Below, piece by piece: positions 25,886 through 33,642 of a DNA stretch of 64,000 bases (position 1 is its first letter; the number at the start of each line of letters is the position of its first letter). The stretch comes from an uncultured Bacteroidota bacterium. GTDB lineage: Bacteria > Bacteroidota > Bacteroidia > Chitinophagales > Chitinophagaceae. Where the stretch lies: assembly GCA_903887415.1 (NCBI GenBank), contig CAISPO010000071.1:88179-152178 (forward strand), in the 5' to 3' direction. The notes beneath the pieces were generated by a model. That model was given only the letters and a program-made list of their open reading frames with translations. It had not been told where the DNA came from and ran no database searches. A program made the translations under genes and the position numbers.

Positions 25886-26449
25886 ATGAGCGAAGCATTA
25901 GAAAAGATAATTGATGATGTATCCGTCCAAATGAAGAAGGCCATCGGCCATCTTGAAGTGGAGATCAGCAAAATACGTGCCGGCAAAGCCACTCCGCAGA
26001 TAGTGGACGGCATATATGTGGACTACTATGGCAACCCCACCCCGTTAAGCCAGGTGGCTAACGTGATGGTGGCCGATGCCCGTACCCTCACTATACAGCC
26101 CTGGGAGAAGAACATGCTGCACCCCATAGAAAAGGCAATTATTGCGTCCAATATCGGCCTGAACCCTCAGAATGATGGCAACTTCATACGCCTGTTCCTG
26201 CCGCCGCTCACTGAAGAGCGCCGCAGGGAATTGGTAAAGCGTGTCCTGGGCGAAGGTGAACAGGCTAAAGTTGCCGTACGCAGCATACGTCGCGAATGTA
26301 TAGAGCAGGTAAAAAAGCTCCAGAAAGACGGCCTAAGCGAAGACATAGCCAAGGACGGCGAAACCCGCATACAGGGTATCACCGACAAATTTATAGCACT
26401 TGTAGATCAACATTGCAAGGATAAGGACAAGGAGATAATGACGGTATAA
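25886..26449 (+). CDS. frr: Ribosome recycling factor
   Basis: A 187-residue protein, the usual RRF length (about 185). It splits post-termination ribosomes together with EF-G. Recognisable parts are SKIRAGKATPQIVDGIYVDYYGNPTPLSQVANV near the N-terminus, IQPWEKNMLHPIEKAI, and LPPLTEERRRELVKRVLGEGEQAKVAVRSIRRE. An in-frame TTG at 25865 is possible but it lies in a repeat tract; ATG at 25886 gives the standard N-terminus. A terminator follows the gene. Confidence 0.96.
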   Translation: MSEALEKIIDDVSVQMKKAIGHLEVEISKIRAGKATPQIVDGIYVDYYGNPTPLSQVANVMVADARTLTIQPWEKNMLHPIEKAIIASNIGLNPQNDGNFIRLFLPPLTEERRRELVKRVLGEGEQAKVAVRSIRRECIEQVKKLQKDGLSEDIAKDGETRIQGITDKFIALVDQHCKDKDKEIMTV

Positions 26450-26470
26450 CAAACAAAGAGCGAAGAATGG

Positions 26471-26506
26471 AGAGCGGAGCGCGTTAGGTTCTCCGCTCTT
26501 TTATTT
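26471..26506 (+). terminator. Intrinsic terminator after frr
   Basis: Perfect 9-bp stem AGAGCGGAG (26471-26479) with CTCCGCTCT (26491-26499), 11-nt loop, then TTTATTTT. Confidence 0.82.
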
Positions 26507-26563
26507 TCCACTCCCCGTGACAAATGTTGAAGATTTGGTATTTCCTCTTTTACCGGATTAAAT

Positions 26564-26571
26564 TACTTTTA
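26564..26571 (+). promoter_or_regulatory. -7 box (TACTTTTA) four bases before the M28 peptidase ATG
   Basis: TACTTTTA is one base from TAnnTTTG, and the ATG at 26576 starts 4 bp after it. A transcript from this box would have almost no leader. Confidence 0.4.
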
Positions 26572-26575
26572 TAAA

Positions 26576-27937
26576 ATGAAATTACGCCTGCTCACCATTC
26601 TCACCTGCATCAGCATAGGCACTGCCCATGCGCAGGACTCGCTGCAAATGCGCAAAATAGCTGATGAAATACTGCTGCATGGCACATGCTACGAAAACCT
26701 GCGGGTGCTCTGCAAAACCGTGGGGCACCGCATCAGCGGCTCGCCGGAGGCTGCGAAGGCAGTAACATGGGGCGAAAAAGCCATGAAAGAAGCTGGTGCT
26801 GATAAGGTGTGGCTGCAAGCAGCCGATGTGCCCTACTGGTACAGGGGCAAGGAAAGCCTGTACCTGAAAATGGGCAAGGAATACAAAAAAGTAAGGGCGC
26901 TGTCTCTGGGCAACAGCCAGGGCACAGGCGGCAAAACGCTGGAAGCGCCAATTGTAATGGTACACAGCTTCGATGAATTCAATGCCTTGCCGGACAGTAA
27001 GGTGAAAGGCAAGATCATATTCTTCGACTATCGGTTCCGGCAGGATTTCGTGTTCACCTTCCAGGGGTATGGCGACGCAGTGAAGTACCGCTGGGCCAGC
27101 CCTAGTATAGCGGCAAAGAAAGGCGCAGCAGGTGTTATCATACGGTCTATGTCCACAGGCAAAGATGATTTTCCGCACACAGGCGGGATGCACTACAATG
27201 ATTCTTTTGCCAAAATACCCGAGATGTCTCTCGGCAATATCACTGCAGACCAACTGGAGCAAGCCTGTGAGAAAGGCACCCCAACCGCAAAAATGACCTC
27301 GGAGTGCCACATGATGCCAAACCCGGTACACTCCTATAATGTAATAGGTGAAATAAGGGGATCGGAAACACCTGAAAAGATAATTACCGTAGGTGGCCAC
27401 CTTGACTCATGGGACGTGGGTGAAGGTGCCACAGACGATGGCGCAGGCTGTGTACAATCAATAGAAATAATACGTGCGTTCAAAGCCTTGGGATTACGCC
27501 CCAAGTGTACCGTGAGGGCAGTACTGTTTATGAACGAAGAGAACGGCGACAAAGGCGGCGAGGCATATGCCGACTCTGCAAAAGCGAAACATGAGCAGCA
27601 CATACTGGCAATAGAAAGCGATGCCGGAGGCTTCTCACCAAGGGGCATTGGCCTGGAAATGCCTGAGGCACAAAAACAAAGCATACAAAAATACAAGAAC
27701 CTGTTCCTCGATTATGGAGTGTATGATTTTTCACGCGAGGAAGGGGGAACGGATATCGGGCCTTTAAAGAAAGTCCTCAACGTACCACTTGCCGGACTCA
27801 TGCCGGACTCCCAGCGCTACTTCGACCTACACCATACCGACAACGACACTTTTGAACAAGTAAACCACCGCGAACTAAAACTAGGCGCAGCAGTAATGGC
27901 GCAACTGATATACCTGGTGAGTGAGCATGGGATGTAA
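26576..27937 (+). CDS. Exported M28-family zinc peptidase with PA domain
   Basis: A 453-residue secreted peptidase of the carboxypeptidase Q / aminopeptidase type. Residues 1-19 are a signal peptide (ending AHAQ). A PA insert lies about 110-240 (AAKKGAAGVIIRSMSTG). The M28 metal ligands are visible: His-Asp in GGHLDSWDVGEG, Asp in ATDDGAGCVQS, Glu-Glu in LFMNEENGDKGG, Asp in AIESDAGG, and His in YFDLHHTDNDTFE. It should release amino acids or dipeptides outside the inner membrane. It is a single gene following frr and its terminator. Confidence 0.92.
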   Translation: MKLRLLTILTCISIGTAHAQDSLQMRKIADEILLHGTCYENLRVLCKTVGHRISGSPEAAKAVTWGEKAMKEAGADKVWLQAADVPYWYRGKESLYLKMGKEYKKVRALSLGNSQGTGGKTLEAPIVMVHSFDEFNALPDSKVKGKIIFFDYRFRQDFVFTFQGYGDAVKYRWASPSIAAKKGAAGVIIRSMSTGKDDFPHTGGMHYNDSFAKIPEMSLGNITADQLEQACEKGTPTAKMTSECHMMPNPVHSYNVIGEIRGSETPEKIITVGGHLDSWDVGEGATDDGAGCVQSIEIIRAFKALGLRPKCTVRAVLFMNEENGDKGGEAYADSAKAKHEQHILAIESDAGGFSPRGIGLEMPEAQKQSIQKYKNLFLDYGVYDFSREEGGTDIGPLKKVLNVPLAGLMPDSQRYFDLHHTDNDTFEQVNHRELKLGAAVMAQLIYLVSEHGM

Positions 27938-27946
27938 CGGTTTTTT

Positions 27947-28039
27947 GTAGAGACGCAAGATTTTGCGTCTCTATACCATGAAAGCGCCCCCGCTCCGCCT
28001 CATCTAATTTCGTAGAGACGCAATACATTGCGTCTCTAC
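27947..28039. repeat. Two copies of the dispersed 28-bp palindrome
   Basis: Copy 2 (27947-27974) and copy 3 (28012-28039) share arms GTAGAGACGCAA / TTGCGTCTCTA with copy 1 at 22492. They are 37 bp apart, immediately after the M28 peptidase stop. Central bases differ (AGAT, ACAT). Confidence 0.85.
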
Positions 28040-28103
28040 ACCACGCACTGCCTGGTCCAACACCCTGCCATTTTCAAATTTGCACATTTTCAAATTTTCA
28101 AAT

Positions 28104-29225
28104 TTGCGAAGCAACCAGCCAACGGTACTATCAAAACTGCTGAAGCGCCCTTCAGCTCTCATCTCCTTGCTCGTCATTGCCCTCACTTGTCTTATCTCCA
28201 TATTCGCTTACCTCCTCGCACCCGACTCCACCCCATCAGCCAACCGCATGATCATTGAGCTAGGTGCAAAGCAGCCCGGCTTCCATAAACAGCTCCTGTA
28301 TGTCCCCAAAAGCGGCACCCAGCAACACAGCAGCCGTCTCCTGGAGTGGTTTATAGGAGCCCCCTCACCCTATCTATTGTCACCTATAAATGGCTACCAT
28401 TTCTCCGGCAACAGCCTGGTCACAGATCATTATATAGACGATGGGCTGCAGGACACTATTACTTATGCGTTAGCTTCACTACTGCCCGTTGATCACCTGA
28501 ACGACCCACTCCCCGCCCAGCAAGAGTACATCAAACAACGCCTCATCATCACGCGTACCTTCTGGCTAGGCACTGACCGCTATGGCCGTGACATACTCTC
28601 CCGCCTGCTCGTGGGCTCCCGCGTTACCCTGGCAGTGGGCATGGTAGCTGTGTTGCTGTCGCTCACTATTGGCATCCTCCTCGGTTCTATTGCAGGTTAT
28701 TTTGGCGGCATGGCCGATAAGGCAGTGATGTGGCTCATCAATATACTCTACGCCATCCCCACCCTGCTGCTGGTGTTTGCCATAACACTCACCATCGGCA
28801 AGGGCTTTTGGGAAATATTTATTGCCATTGGCCTCAGCATGTGGGTAGGCGCGGCGCGGCTCATTCGGGGGCAGGTGCTGGTGCTGCGGGAGATGGAATA
28901 TGTGACTGCAGCTAAGGGCCTCGGGCTCGGACATATGCGCATCATCTTCCGCCACATACTGCCCAATATTGCCGGGCCGCTCATGGTCATAGCCGCCAGT
29001 AATTTCGCTTCGGCCATACTGGTGGAAGCCGGCCTCAGCTTCCTCGGCTTTGGCGTGCAGCCACCGCACCCCTCCTGGGGGCTCATGATCAAAGAACACT
29101 ACAACTTCCTCCTTACCAACCGCCCCCTCCTCGCCATTATTCCCGGCATAGCCATCATGCTGTTGGTATATGCCTTCAATATTTTAGGCAATGCTTTGCG
29201 CGATGTACTGGATGTGAGGGAGTGA
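28104..29225 (+). CDS. DppC/OppC-type ABC transporter permease (orphan)
   Basis: A membrane protein of about 373 residues of the peptide/nickel permease family (BPD_transp_1). The ATPase-contact EAA loop is YVTAAKGLGLGHMRIIFRHILPN, and the C-terminus has EAGLSFLGFGVQPPHPSWGLMIKEHYNFL, both typical of DppC. A periplasmic insert of about 110 residues between the first helix and the core (roughly 35-150) is longer than in E. coli DppC. No solute-binding, ATPase or DppB gene is adjacent, so partners must lie elsewhere. The start is uncertain: no ATG is near; TTG at 28104 or at 28080 inside a TTTTCAAA repeat. The last 39 bp are duplicated at 34950-34988. Confidence 0.85.
   Translation: MRSNQPTVLSKLLKRPSALISLLVIALTCLISIFAYLLAPDSTPSANRMIIELGAKQPGFHKQLLYVPKSGTQQHSSRLLEWFIGAPSPYLLSPINGYHFSGNSLVTDHYIDDGLQDTITYALASLLPVDHLNDPLPAQQEYIKQRLIITRTFWLGTDRYGRDILSRLLVGSRVTLAVGMVAVLLSLTIGILLGSIAGYFGGMADKAVMWLINILYAIPTLLLVFAITLTIGKGFWEIFIAIGLSMWVGAARLIRGQVLVLREMEYVTAAKGLGLGHMRIIFRHILPNIAGPLMVIAASNFASAILVEAGLSFLGFGVQPPHPSWGLMIKEHYNFLLTNRPLLAIIPGIAIMLLVYAFNILGNALRDVLDVRE
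29187..29225 (+). repeat. 39-bp direct repeat, left copy (3' end of permease gene)
   Basis: This 39-bp sequence (last 12 codons and TGA of the permease) is repeated without mismatch at 34950-34988. The bases on either side differ between the copies. Together they enclose the accessory island. Confidence 0.95.
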
Positions 29226-29727
29226 ATGTTTATGAAACAAAAGGCCTGAAAAACAGATTCTGATCTCCTCAGCGGCTGAAAAAAAAATTCCATATACCCA
29301 AGATTTTCATAAAATTATACGTCTATATAGGTATAACTTTACTGCAGCACATGTGTAAACCATTACTTTTAATCTCGTTATTGTGCTACACTATCGGACA
29401 CACCATAGCCCAAACGCCGTTCACCACCTGCGACTCTGTTAATATCAATAATGTCAACGCAAGAATATTGGTTCATGGAGATATGTCTTGGGATCCGATG
29501 GCTGGTGTGGCTGCTTGTGAGTTTCCCAAAGGCTCTGGGAAACACATCAACTTTGCCACTGCATTGTGGATGTCGGGCTTTGATGGTTGGTGGGCAGTTG
29601 CATATAGCTGCGCAGACCTATCGCCAATCCGGCAATGACTATTGGCCGGGACCGTTAGTCGGCGACACACTTACTTATGCAACTTCGCAAAGTTGGGCCA
29701 AAATATGGAAAGTCGATAGAAACGATA

Positions 29728-29735
29728 TTTTCTAT
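29728..29735 (+). repeat. Left 8-bp target-site duplication (TTTTCTAT)
   Basis: Identical to 33635-33642 on the other side of the transposon; 8 bp is the target duplication size known for IS1595-family elements. Confidence 0.95.
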
Positions 29736-29765
29736 GGCAACTATACCCACTTACACGATATAAAA
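29736..29765 (+). repeat. Left terminal inverted repeat of the IS1595-family transposon
   Basis: 30 bp starting GGCAACTATACCCACTTACA; it is the exact reverse complement of 33605-33634. Confidence 0.95.
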
Positions 29766-29799
29766 TTAGATTTTCTTAATGTGCCGTAATGTGGGCTTT

Positions 29800-29961
29800 T
29801 TACGGTTTCTTTTCGGTGTCAGGCTTGGCGGGTGCATTGTGGCTCTTTGCGTCCTTTCCTGCCGCCTTCATTAAGTCTAAGAACGAACCTTTGACATGTA
29901 GCTTATCATCGTACTTGCCTCGCTTCTTTCGCTCTGTTGGTTTGTTTTCTTCTTTTGCCAT
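29800..29961 (-). CDS. 53-residue protein, third gene of the toxin-antitoxin operon
   Basis: A small, charged, soluble protein (MAKEENKPTERKKRGKYDD...KLHVKGSFLDLMKAAGKDA). The YDDKLHVKGSFLDLMKAA core resembles a small conserved Bacteroidota protein family without assigned function. Its ATG is one base after the toxin stop (TAA-C-ATG), so it is translationally coupled. A longer frame to 30033 overlaps the toxin and is rejected. Its place behind the toxin suggests a regulator or helper of the pair, but this is inference. Confidence 0.6.
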   Translation of the reverse strand: MAKEENKPTERKKRGKYDDKLHVKGSFLDLMKAAGKDAKSHNAPAKPDTEKKP

Positions 29962-29962
29962 G

Positions 29963-30379
29963 TTAAAATGATAATTTTTGCGCCCCTCCCTGCTTTGGAA
30001 TTTTAATAGCAAATGGGGCAGTTTCCTTATCAATAAGTATTTTTAAATCCTCCCATTTTTCAATGAATATTTTGATGTAATCCCAATATAGAAGCGGCTT
30101 TCGGGATGATTCAAAAAATACTACCCCTATATTATGTTGCTTGTATAACTGATAATAATGTTTTATTTGCTTGAAATCTTTATCCTTAGTAAATAGTATT
30201 CCTTTATGCTTACCAACTATTTCTATCACTTCTTCATCTGGTATTCCTGTAACTCCTTTGGTCAGGGTTAGTATATGAGTTGCGCCTGCTCTTATCGGAC
30301 TTCTATCATTCCCACCCTCTAATAGATTTAAACCATCTGCTAAATAATGGGAGTAATTTTCATCAAAGATAAAAAGCAT
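29963..30379 (-). CDS. DUF5615 PIN-like toxin
   Basis: A 138-residue PIN-fold (Mut7-C/VapC-like) ribonuclease-type protein. It begins MLFIFDENYSHYLADGL, with the acidic pair D6-E7 typical of DUF5615, then AGATHILTLTKGVTGIPDEEVIEIV and ILFTKDKDFKQI, with the conserved TxDxDF acidic cluster. PIN toxins cut RNA in a Mg2+-dependent manner. The antitoxin stop overlaps its ATG by one base (TAATG). It is a transposon passenger. RNase target unknown. Confidence 0.82.
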   Translation of the reverse strand: MLFIFDENYSHYLADGLNLLEGGNDRSPIRAGATHILTLTKGVTGIPDEEVIEIVGKHKGILFTKDKDFKQIKHYYQLYKQHNIGVVFFESSRKPLLYWDYIKIFIEKWEDLKILIDKETAPFAIKIPKQGGAQKLSF

Positions 30380-31059
30380 TATGCACGTAGTTTATGATAA
30401 TAAATAGCCGCATCCACTTGGGGCAAATTTATATCATATAGTTTACATATTGTGCTTTTTGTTTCTCCCGCTTGGTATAATCCAAACACAGTATTGGTTT
30501 GTATGTTTGTGCCAGATATTGTAGGTTGCCCGAATTGATGTTTAGGGTCAACAACAACGCTTTTTGTATTTTCTAATGGAAAATATCTTGATGCTAAATT
30601 GTTATCAAAATCTACGTGTTTCAGAAAAGGCTTTACAAAATTTAACGAGATTTGATGCTTCCCGTCAGTTTTTATTAAGTTTTCAAGATAACCATACCAT
30701 GTAAGTGTTTTAGTTTTTCTATTTTCAACATAGAAATCTAAAGGCAACGCAAAAGGGTATGGGGTTTGTAGTTCTTCTGAAATCCGCTCATGTATTTTCT
30801 TAATTTCTACAGCACTAACATTTTGCTCTCTTAGCTTATAGAATATATAAAATTCGATAAGGCTGTAGAAATTAATCGCTTTGTTACCATCCTCACCAAA
30901 TGTATAATTGAAATCCCTTTTAAAATGCCCATCCCAATACCCTAAAATCCAACGTCTAACATGACTATAGTCAAGGCGCAGGATTTTAGCGACATCTTTT
31001 ACCAAAAAGATACCTTCGCCAATTTTAGGAATAGTATTATTTGTATTTGCGGCTAACAT
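30379..31059 (-). CDS. DUF433 antitoxin with N-terminal MerR-like HTH
   Basis: A 226-residue antitoxin. The N-terminus (about 15-55, GIFLVKDVAKILRLDYSHVRRWILGYWDGHF) looks like a MerR-type winged helix for DNA binding. The C-terminal DUF433 domain (about 165-226) has VVDPKHQFGQPTISGTNIQTNTVFGLYQAGETKSTICKLYDI, with the usual fGxPxIxGT...G.t..xI...Y order. DUF433 with DUF5615 is a known type II toxin-antitoxin arrangement (VapB45/VapC45 type). It probably represses its own operon and blocks the toxin. It lies directly upstream of the transposase terminator region, transcribed in the same direction. Confidence 0.82.
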   Translation of the reverse strand: MLAANTNNTIPKIGEGIFLVKDVAKILRLDYSHVRRWILGYWDGHFKRDFNYTFGEDGNKAINFYSLIEFYIFYKLREQNVSAVEIKKIHERISEELQTPYPFALPLDFYVENRKTKTLTWYGYLENLIKTDGKHQISLNFVKPFLKHVDFDNNLASRYFPLENTKSVVVDPKHQFGQPTISGTNIQTNTVFGLYQAGETKSTICKLYDINLPQVDAAIYYHKLRA

Positions 31060-31147
31060 TTTTTCTTTTTAAGCAATAAAGTATTACCTTTGCTTTTGGA
31101 GGGCAAAATAAGAAAAAATCAATAAAAATCCACAAAAGAAATTGATA

Positions 31148-31179
31148 GAAATGGGAATAGTTCGTAGCTATTTCCATTT
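31148..31179. other. Imperfect hairpin between transposase and antitoxin
   Basis: AAATGGGAATAG and CTATTTCCATTT form a 12-bp stem with one G-T mismatch around a loop of about 8 nt. It lies in the 152-bp gap; possible terminator or operator of the toxin-antitoxin operon. Confidence 0.4.
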
Positions 31180-31198
31180 CGCTTTTATGTAAAGTTAA

Positions 31199-31230
31199 CA
31201 AAAAAAAGCTACTATTCAGTAGCCTTTTTT
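31199..31230 (-). terminator. Terminator of the transposase gene
   Basis: On the minus strand GCTACT pairs with AGTAGC around GAAT, with A and T runs on the two sides. The hairpin contains the transposase stop codon TAG. Confidence 0.75.
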
Positions 31231-32219
31231 GCGTATCTGATTTTCCTATTTGGGTCAGGAATGTTTGGGGTCAATTCCCGATAGGTTATTTTCTTTATAT
31301 CGCTATTCTTTACAACAAATAAGAACCGACCAATATTCCCATCTTCACGTTGATTATATCGGGTAGCAAATTCATTGCAATAGCGGTGTAAATGTTGCGG
31401 GGACATCCAGTGATAAATTCCTACATAACCCCTCTTTAATTGCGACCAAAAATTTTCAATGTTTTGCGTGTGGAATTTTGTACCATCTTCAACATGCACA
31501 TAGCCCCCATCTTCATGCTTTACAACAACATGCTTCGCACAAAGTTTATCAACCCCGCTATACCCCTTGTAAGCATCAGTAACAACGGTTGCGGTTTGAG
31601 CCACATTGTTATCAATGATTTGGTGTAACGTTTCAGCATTGGTGTTTTGAGTGACAAAGGTTACAACTTTACCCCCACGCTCAACAAGACCTACAACAGG
31701 TGTCTTATCTGCTGCGCTGCGCCCCTGTGAACCTTCTATTTTCTTATCCTTATGCCTATTGATATTCTTTCCCCCGACGTAGGTTTCATCGGCTTCTACC
31801 ATACCGTCTAACAACGTGGATTCTGTTCTTGCCAACATAGTGCGTATCCTATGGTTTATGAACCACCCAGTTTTCTGACTCACCCCGATACGGGTAGCAA
31901 GTTCGACGGAACTGATACCTTTCTTGCTTGTAGTAATTTCATATGCTGCCTGAAACCATTTGCGAAGTTCAACCTTAGAACCTTCAAATATGCTGCCCGT
32001 CCGAACTGTAAAAGGTAAATCACATTTATAGTTTGAGCAACGGTAAGTAGGTATATCCTGAAATTTACCACGAGGTTTTACCCTGTAAGATTTTACGCCG
32101 CCACAATGCGGACATACGGGAGTGCCACTCCACCAAAGGTTTTCAAGAAATTCATAGCAGCTTTTTTCGTCCTTGAAGTAGTCGTTAAATTCGTGTATTG
32201 TCTTGAAATTGAAGTTCAT
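31212..32219 (-). CDS. IS1595-family (ISXO2-like) transposase
   Basis: A 335-residue transposase. The N-terminal zinc ribbon has CPHCGG (35-40) and CSNYKC (about 61-66), as in DDE_Tnp_IS1595 proteins. The catalytic region has Asp in MVEADETYVGGKN, Asp in ATVVTDAYKGYSG and the TQNIENFWSQLKRGYVG segment with the third acidic residue of the DDE/DDNK site. EFATRYNQRE near the C-terminus is also typical. The protein is full length and the element's ends are perfect, so it may be active. The gene is inside the 30-bp inverted repeats. Confidence 0.95.
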   Translation of the reverse strand: MNFNFKTIHEFNDYFKDEKSCYEFLENLWWSGTPVCPHCGGVKSYRVKPRGKFQDIPTYRCSNYKCDLPFTVRTGSIFEGSKVELRKWFQAAYEITTSKKGISSVELATRIGVSQKTGWFINHRIRTMLARTESTLLDGMVEADETYVGGKNINRHKDKKIEGSQGRSAADKTPVVGLVERGGKVVTFVTQNTNAETLHQIIDNNVAQTATVVTDAYKGYSGVDKLCAKHVVVKHEDGGYVHVEDGTKFHTQNIENFWSQLKRGYVGIYHWMSPQHLHRYCNEFATRYNQREDGNIGRFLFVVKNSDIKKITYRELTPNIPDPNRKIRYAKKATE

Positions 32220-32413
32220 TTTATCAGAGATTTACTACACTATAAAGATACAAGTATCGTGCCACATCTCCTAATATTTTTAAATATTTTTCGCAGGTGT
32301 TTATACCCGAAATGAGATTTAGTAACCCAATGGATTATTTTGATTTTTTCTTCTCGGTTTGTACTATTTGGTTACAGCAATTTTATATCTTTACTTAGTA
32401 AAATAATTTCTTT

Positions 32414-32725
32414 ATGACTGACCGTAGAATTATACAAAACAATATCCCATTAGATTTTACATGCGAAAACAACGGATTTAAAACCGATATAACTAAAGGA
32501 TATGAACATATACCTGGTGCGCCAAGGGGAAGTGTTACGCCAGAAGAATTAGATACTCATCTTTTTTTAGAGTATGTAATTGATAAGAAAAACGGCAATA
32601 GTTGTTTTTGGTTTATTTGGTATGACTTAAATGGTATCCCCAAAACACCTGATAGTGCCGTGTTTTATGAAGATGACATTAAAGGAGCGTATGAATACTT
32701 ACCTTCAATTGCCAAAGCCAAATAA
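32414..32725 (+). CDS. 103-residue transposon passenger protein, unknown
   Basis: A small soluble acidic protein (MTDRRIIQNNIPLDFTC...SCFWFIWYDLNGIPKTPD). No signal peptide or membrane segment; a middle strand-rich region EYVIDKKNGNSCFWFIWYDLNG could be a small beta sheet. No family recognised. It is divergent from the transposase and is 21 bp before the lipoprotein gene in the same direction, so the two may be an operon. Low GC agrees with transposon origin. Confidence 0.6.
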   Translation: MTDRRIIQNNIPLDFTCENNGFKTDITKGYEHIPGAPRGSVTPEELDTHLFLEYVIDKKNGNSCFWFIWYDLNGIPKTPDSAVFYEDDIKGAYEYLPSIAKAK

Positions 32726-32746
32726 ATATCTATTTAATACAATATT

Positions 32747-33556
32747 ATGGTACTTGCAGATAAAAGAGTTAACAGATGCTTTTTAGGAATAATAGTTATT
32801 GCAGAAATGTATTTGTCTTGCGTTAACCCAATACCGATAAAGCCAAAGCCAATAAATCCAATTTACAATACAACTTGGCAAGGACAGATTTATAGAAATT
32901 CTGATGACAAACAACTTTCTGAAATTAAATTGAAAATATCAAATGATACTCTTTATCTTTTTTCAAATGCAATTTTTGGAGTAGGAAACGATACCTTGAT
33001 TTTACAAAAAAAATCCGATAATAAACAAGATGATTCTCTATTATGTTTTAGTGTTTCAAGTGGAGAAGTAATGCAATTAAAATACAAATATGCCAAAACG
33101 GAAAGAGGTGAAAATTTATCTTTAATAGGAAACGATTTTTATATTACTCTATCAAAAAGTAATTCTGATATTTTTTCACAGGATGCACTATCTTTTTATA
33201 AAAATAAAACTGTTCCGAGAGAAGCATTTATGTATCTTGATGGTGCATACGAGGGGGAAGCGGAAGCGGATAATTCAATAACTAACGCATATATTTCGTC
33301 AATAGGTGGTATGAAGATGAAGTTAGTTTTCTTGGATGGTTTTAAAGTAAAAATAATAATAAAAATGCCAATGCTTGATATATTTTCAAACGGTAAATCA
33401 AATTCAGAAATAGTAAATTACACGATTAAAGGACATCGTGTTTATTTGGGGTCGAAGAAAAATATGTCAAGTAAGGGTATGGAAGTAAAAAATAGCGGTA
33501 AAACTCTTGTAATTGAATCGGATAAAGGAAGTATGATATTACACAAATTATACTAA
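32747..33556 (+). CDS. Putative lipoprotein passenger of the transposon
   Basis: A 269-residue protein. The N-terminus (MVLADKRVNRCFLGIIVIAEMYLSCVNPIPIKP) has a hydrophobic stretch followed by LSC, a possible lipidation site at about residue 25, then a proline-rich linker. The mature part is beta-rich: YNTTWQGQIYRNSDDK, LKISNDTLYLFSN and NYTIKGHRVYLGSKKNM resemble lipocalin-like strands, arranged as two similar halves. No domain can be named. It ends 48 bp before the right inverted repeat. Probably an accessory surface or periplasmic protein. Confidence 0.62.
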   Translation: MVLADKRVNRCFLGIIVIAEMYLSCVNPIPIKPKPINPIYNTTWQGQIYRNSDDKQLSEIKLKISNDTLYLFSNAIFGVGNDTLILQKKSDNKQDDSLLCFSVSSGEVMQLKYKYAKTERGENLSLIGNDFYITLSKSNSDIFSQDALSFYKNKTVPREAFMYLDGAYEGEAEADNSITNAYISSIGGMKMKLVFLDGFKVKIIIKMPMLDIFSNGKSNSEIVNYTIKGHRVYLGSKKNMSSKGMEVKNSGKTLVIESDKGSMILHKLY

Positions 33557-33604
33557 TTATACTTCTTGATTGAAACAAGTAATGACCATATTAGTAAAAT
33601 TCAT

Positions 33605-33634
33605 TTTTATATCGTGTAAGTGGGTATAGTTGCC
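33605..33634 (-). repeat. Right terminal inverted repeat of the transposon
   Basis: Exact reverse complement of 29736-29765 over 30 bp; the match ends one base further in. Confidence 0.95.
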
Positions 33635-33642
33635 TTTTCTAT
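33635..33642 (+). repeat. Right 8-bp target-site duplication (TTTTCTAT)
   Basis: Same sequence as 29728-29735. Deleting one copy together with the element rejoins the host gene in frame. Confidence 0.95.

Larger units (their letters stand above)
29736..33634. mobile_element. IS1595-family transposon with passenger genes (3,899 bp)
   Basis: Bounded by perfect 30-bp inverted repeats (29736-29765 and 33605-33634) and an 8-bp duplication. It encodes one ISXO2-like transposase (31212-32219, minus strand) and five other genes: on the left a DUF433 antitoxin, a DUF5615 toxin and a 53-residue protein, and on the right a 103-residue protein and a lipoprotein. Its interior is visibly richer in A and T than the flanks, so it came from a lower-GC genome. 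The perfect ends and target copies indicate a recent insertion. It interrupts a T9SS protein gene. Confidence 0.95.

Noticed and set aside
29736..33634. Composite transposon with two IS copies
   Set aside because: Only one transposase and one pair of 30-bp inverted ends were found; it is a single element with passengers.
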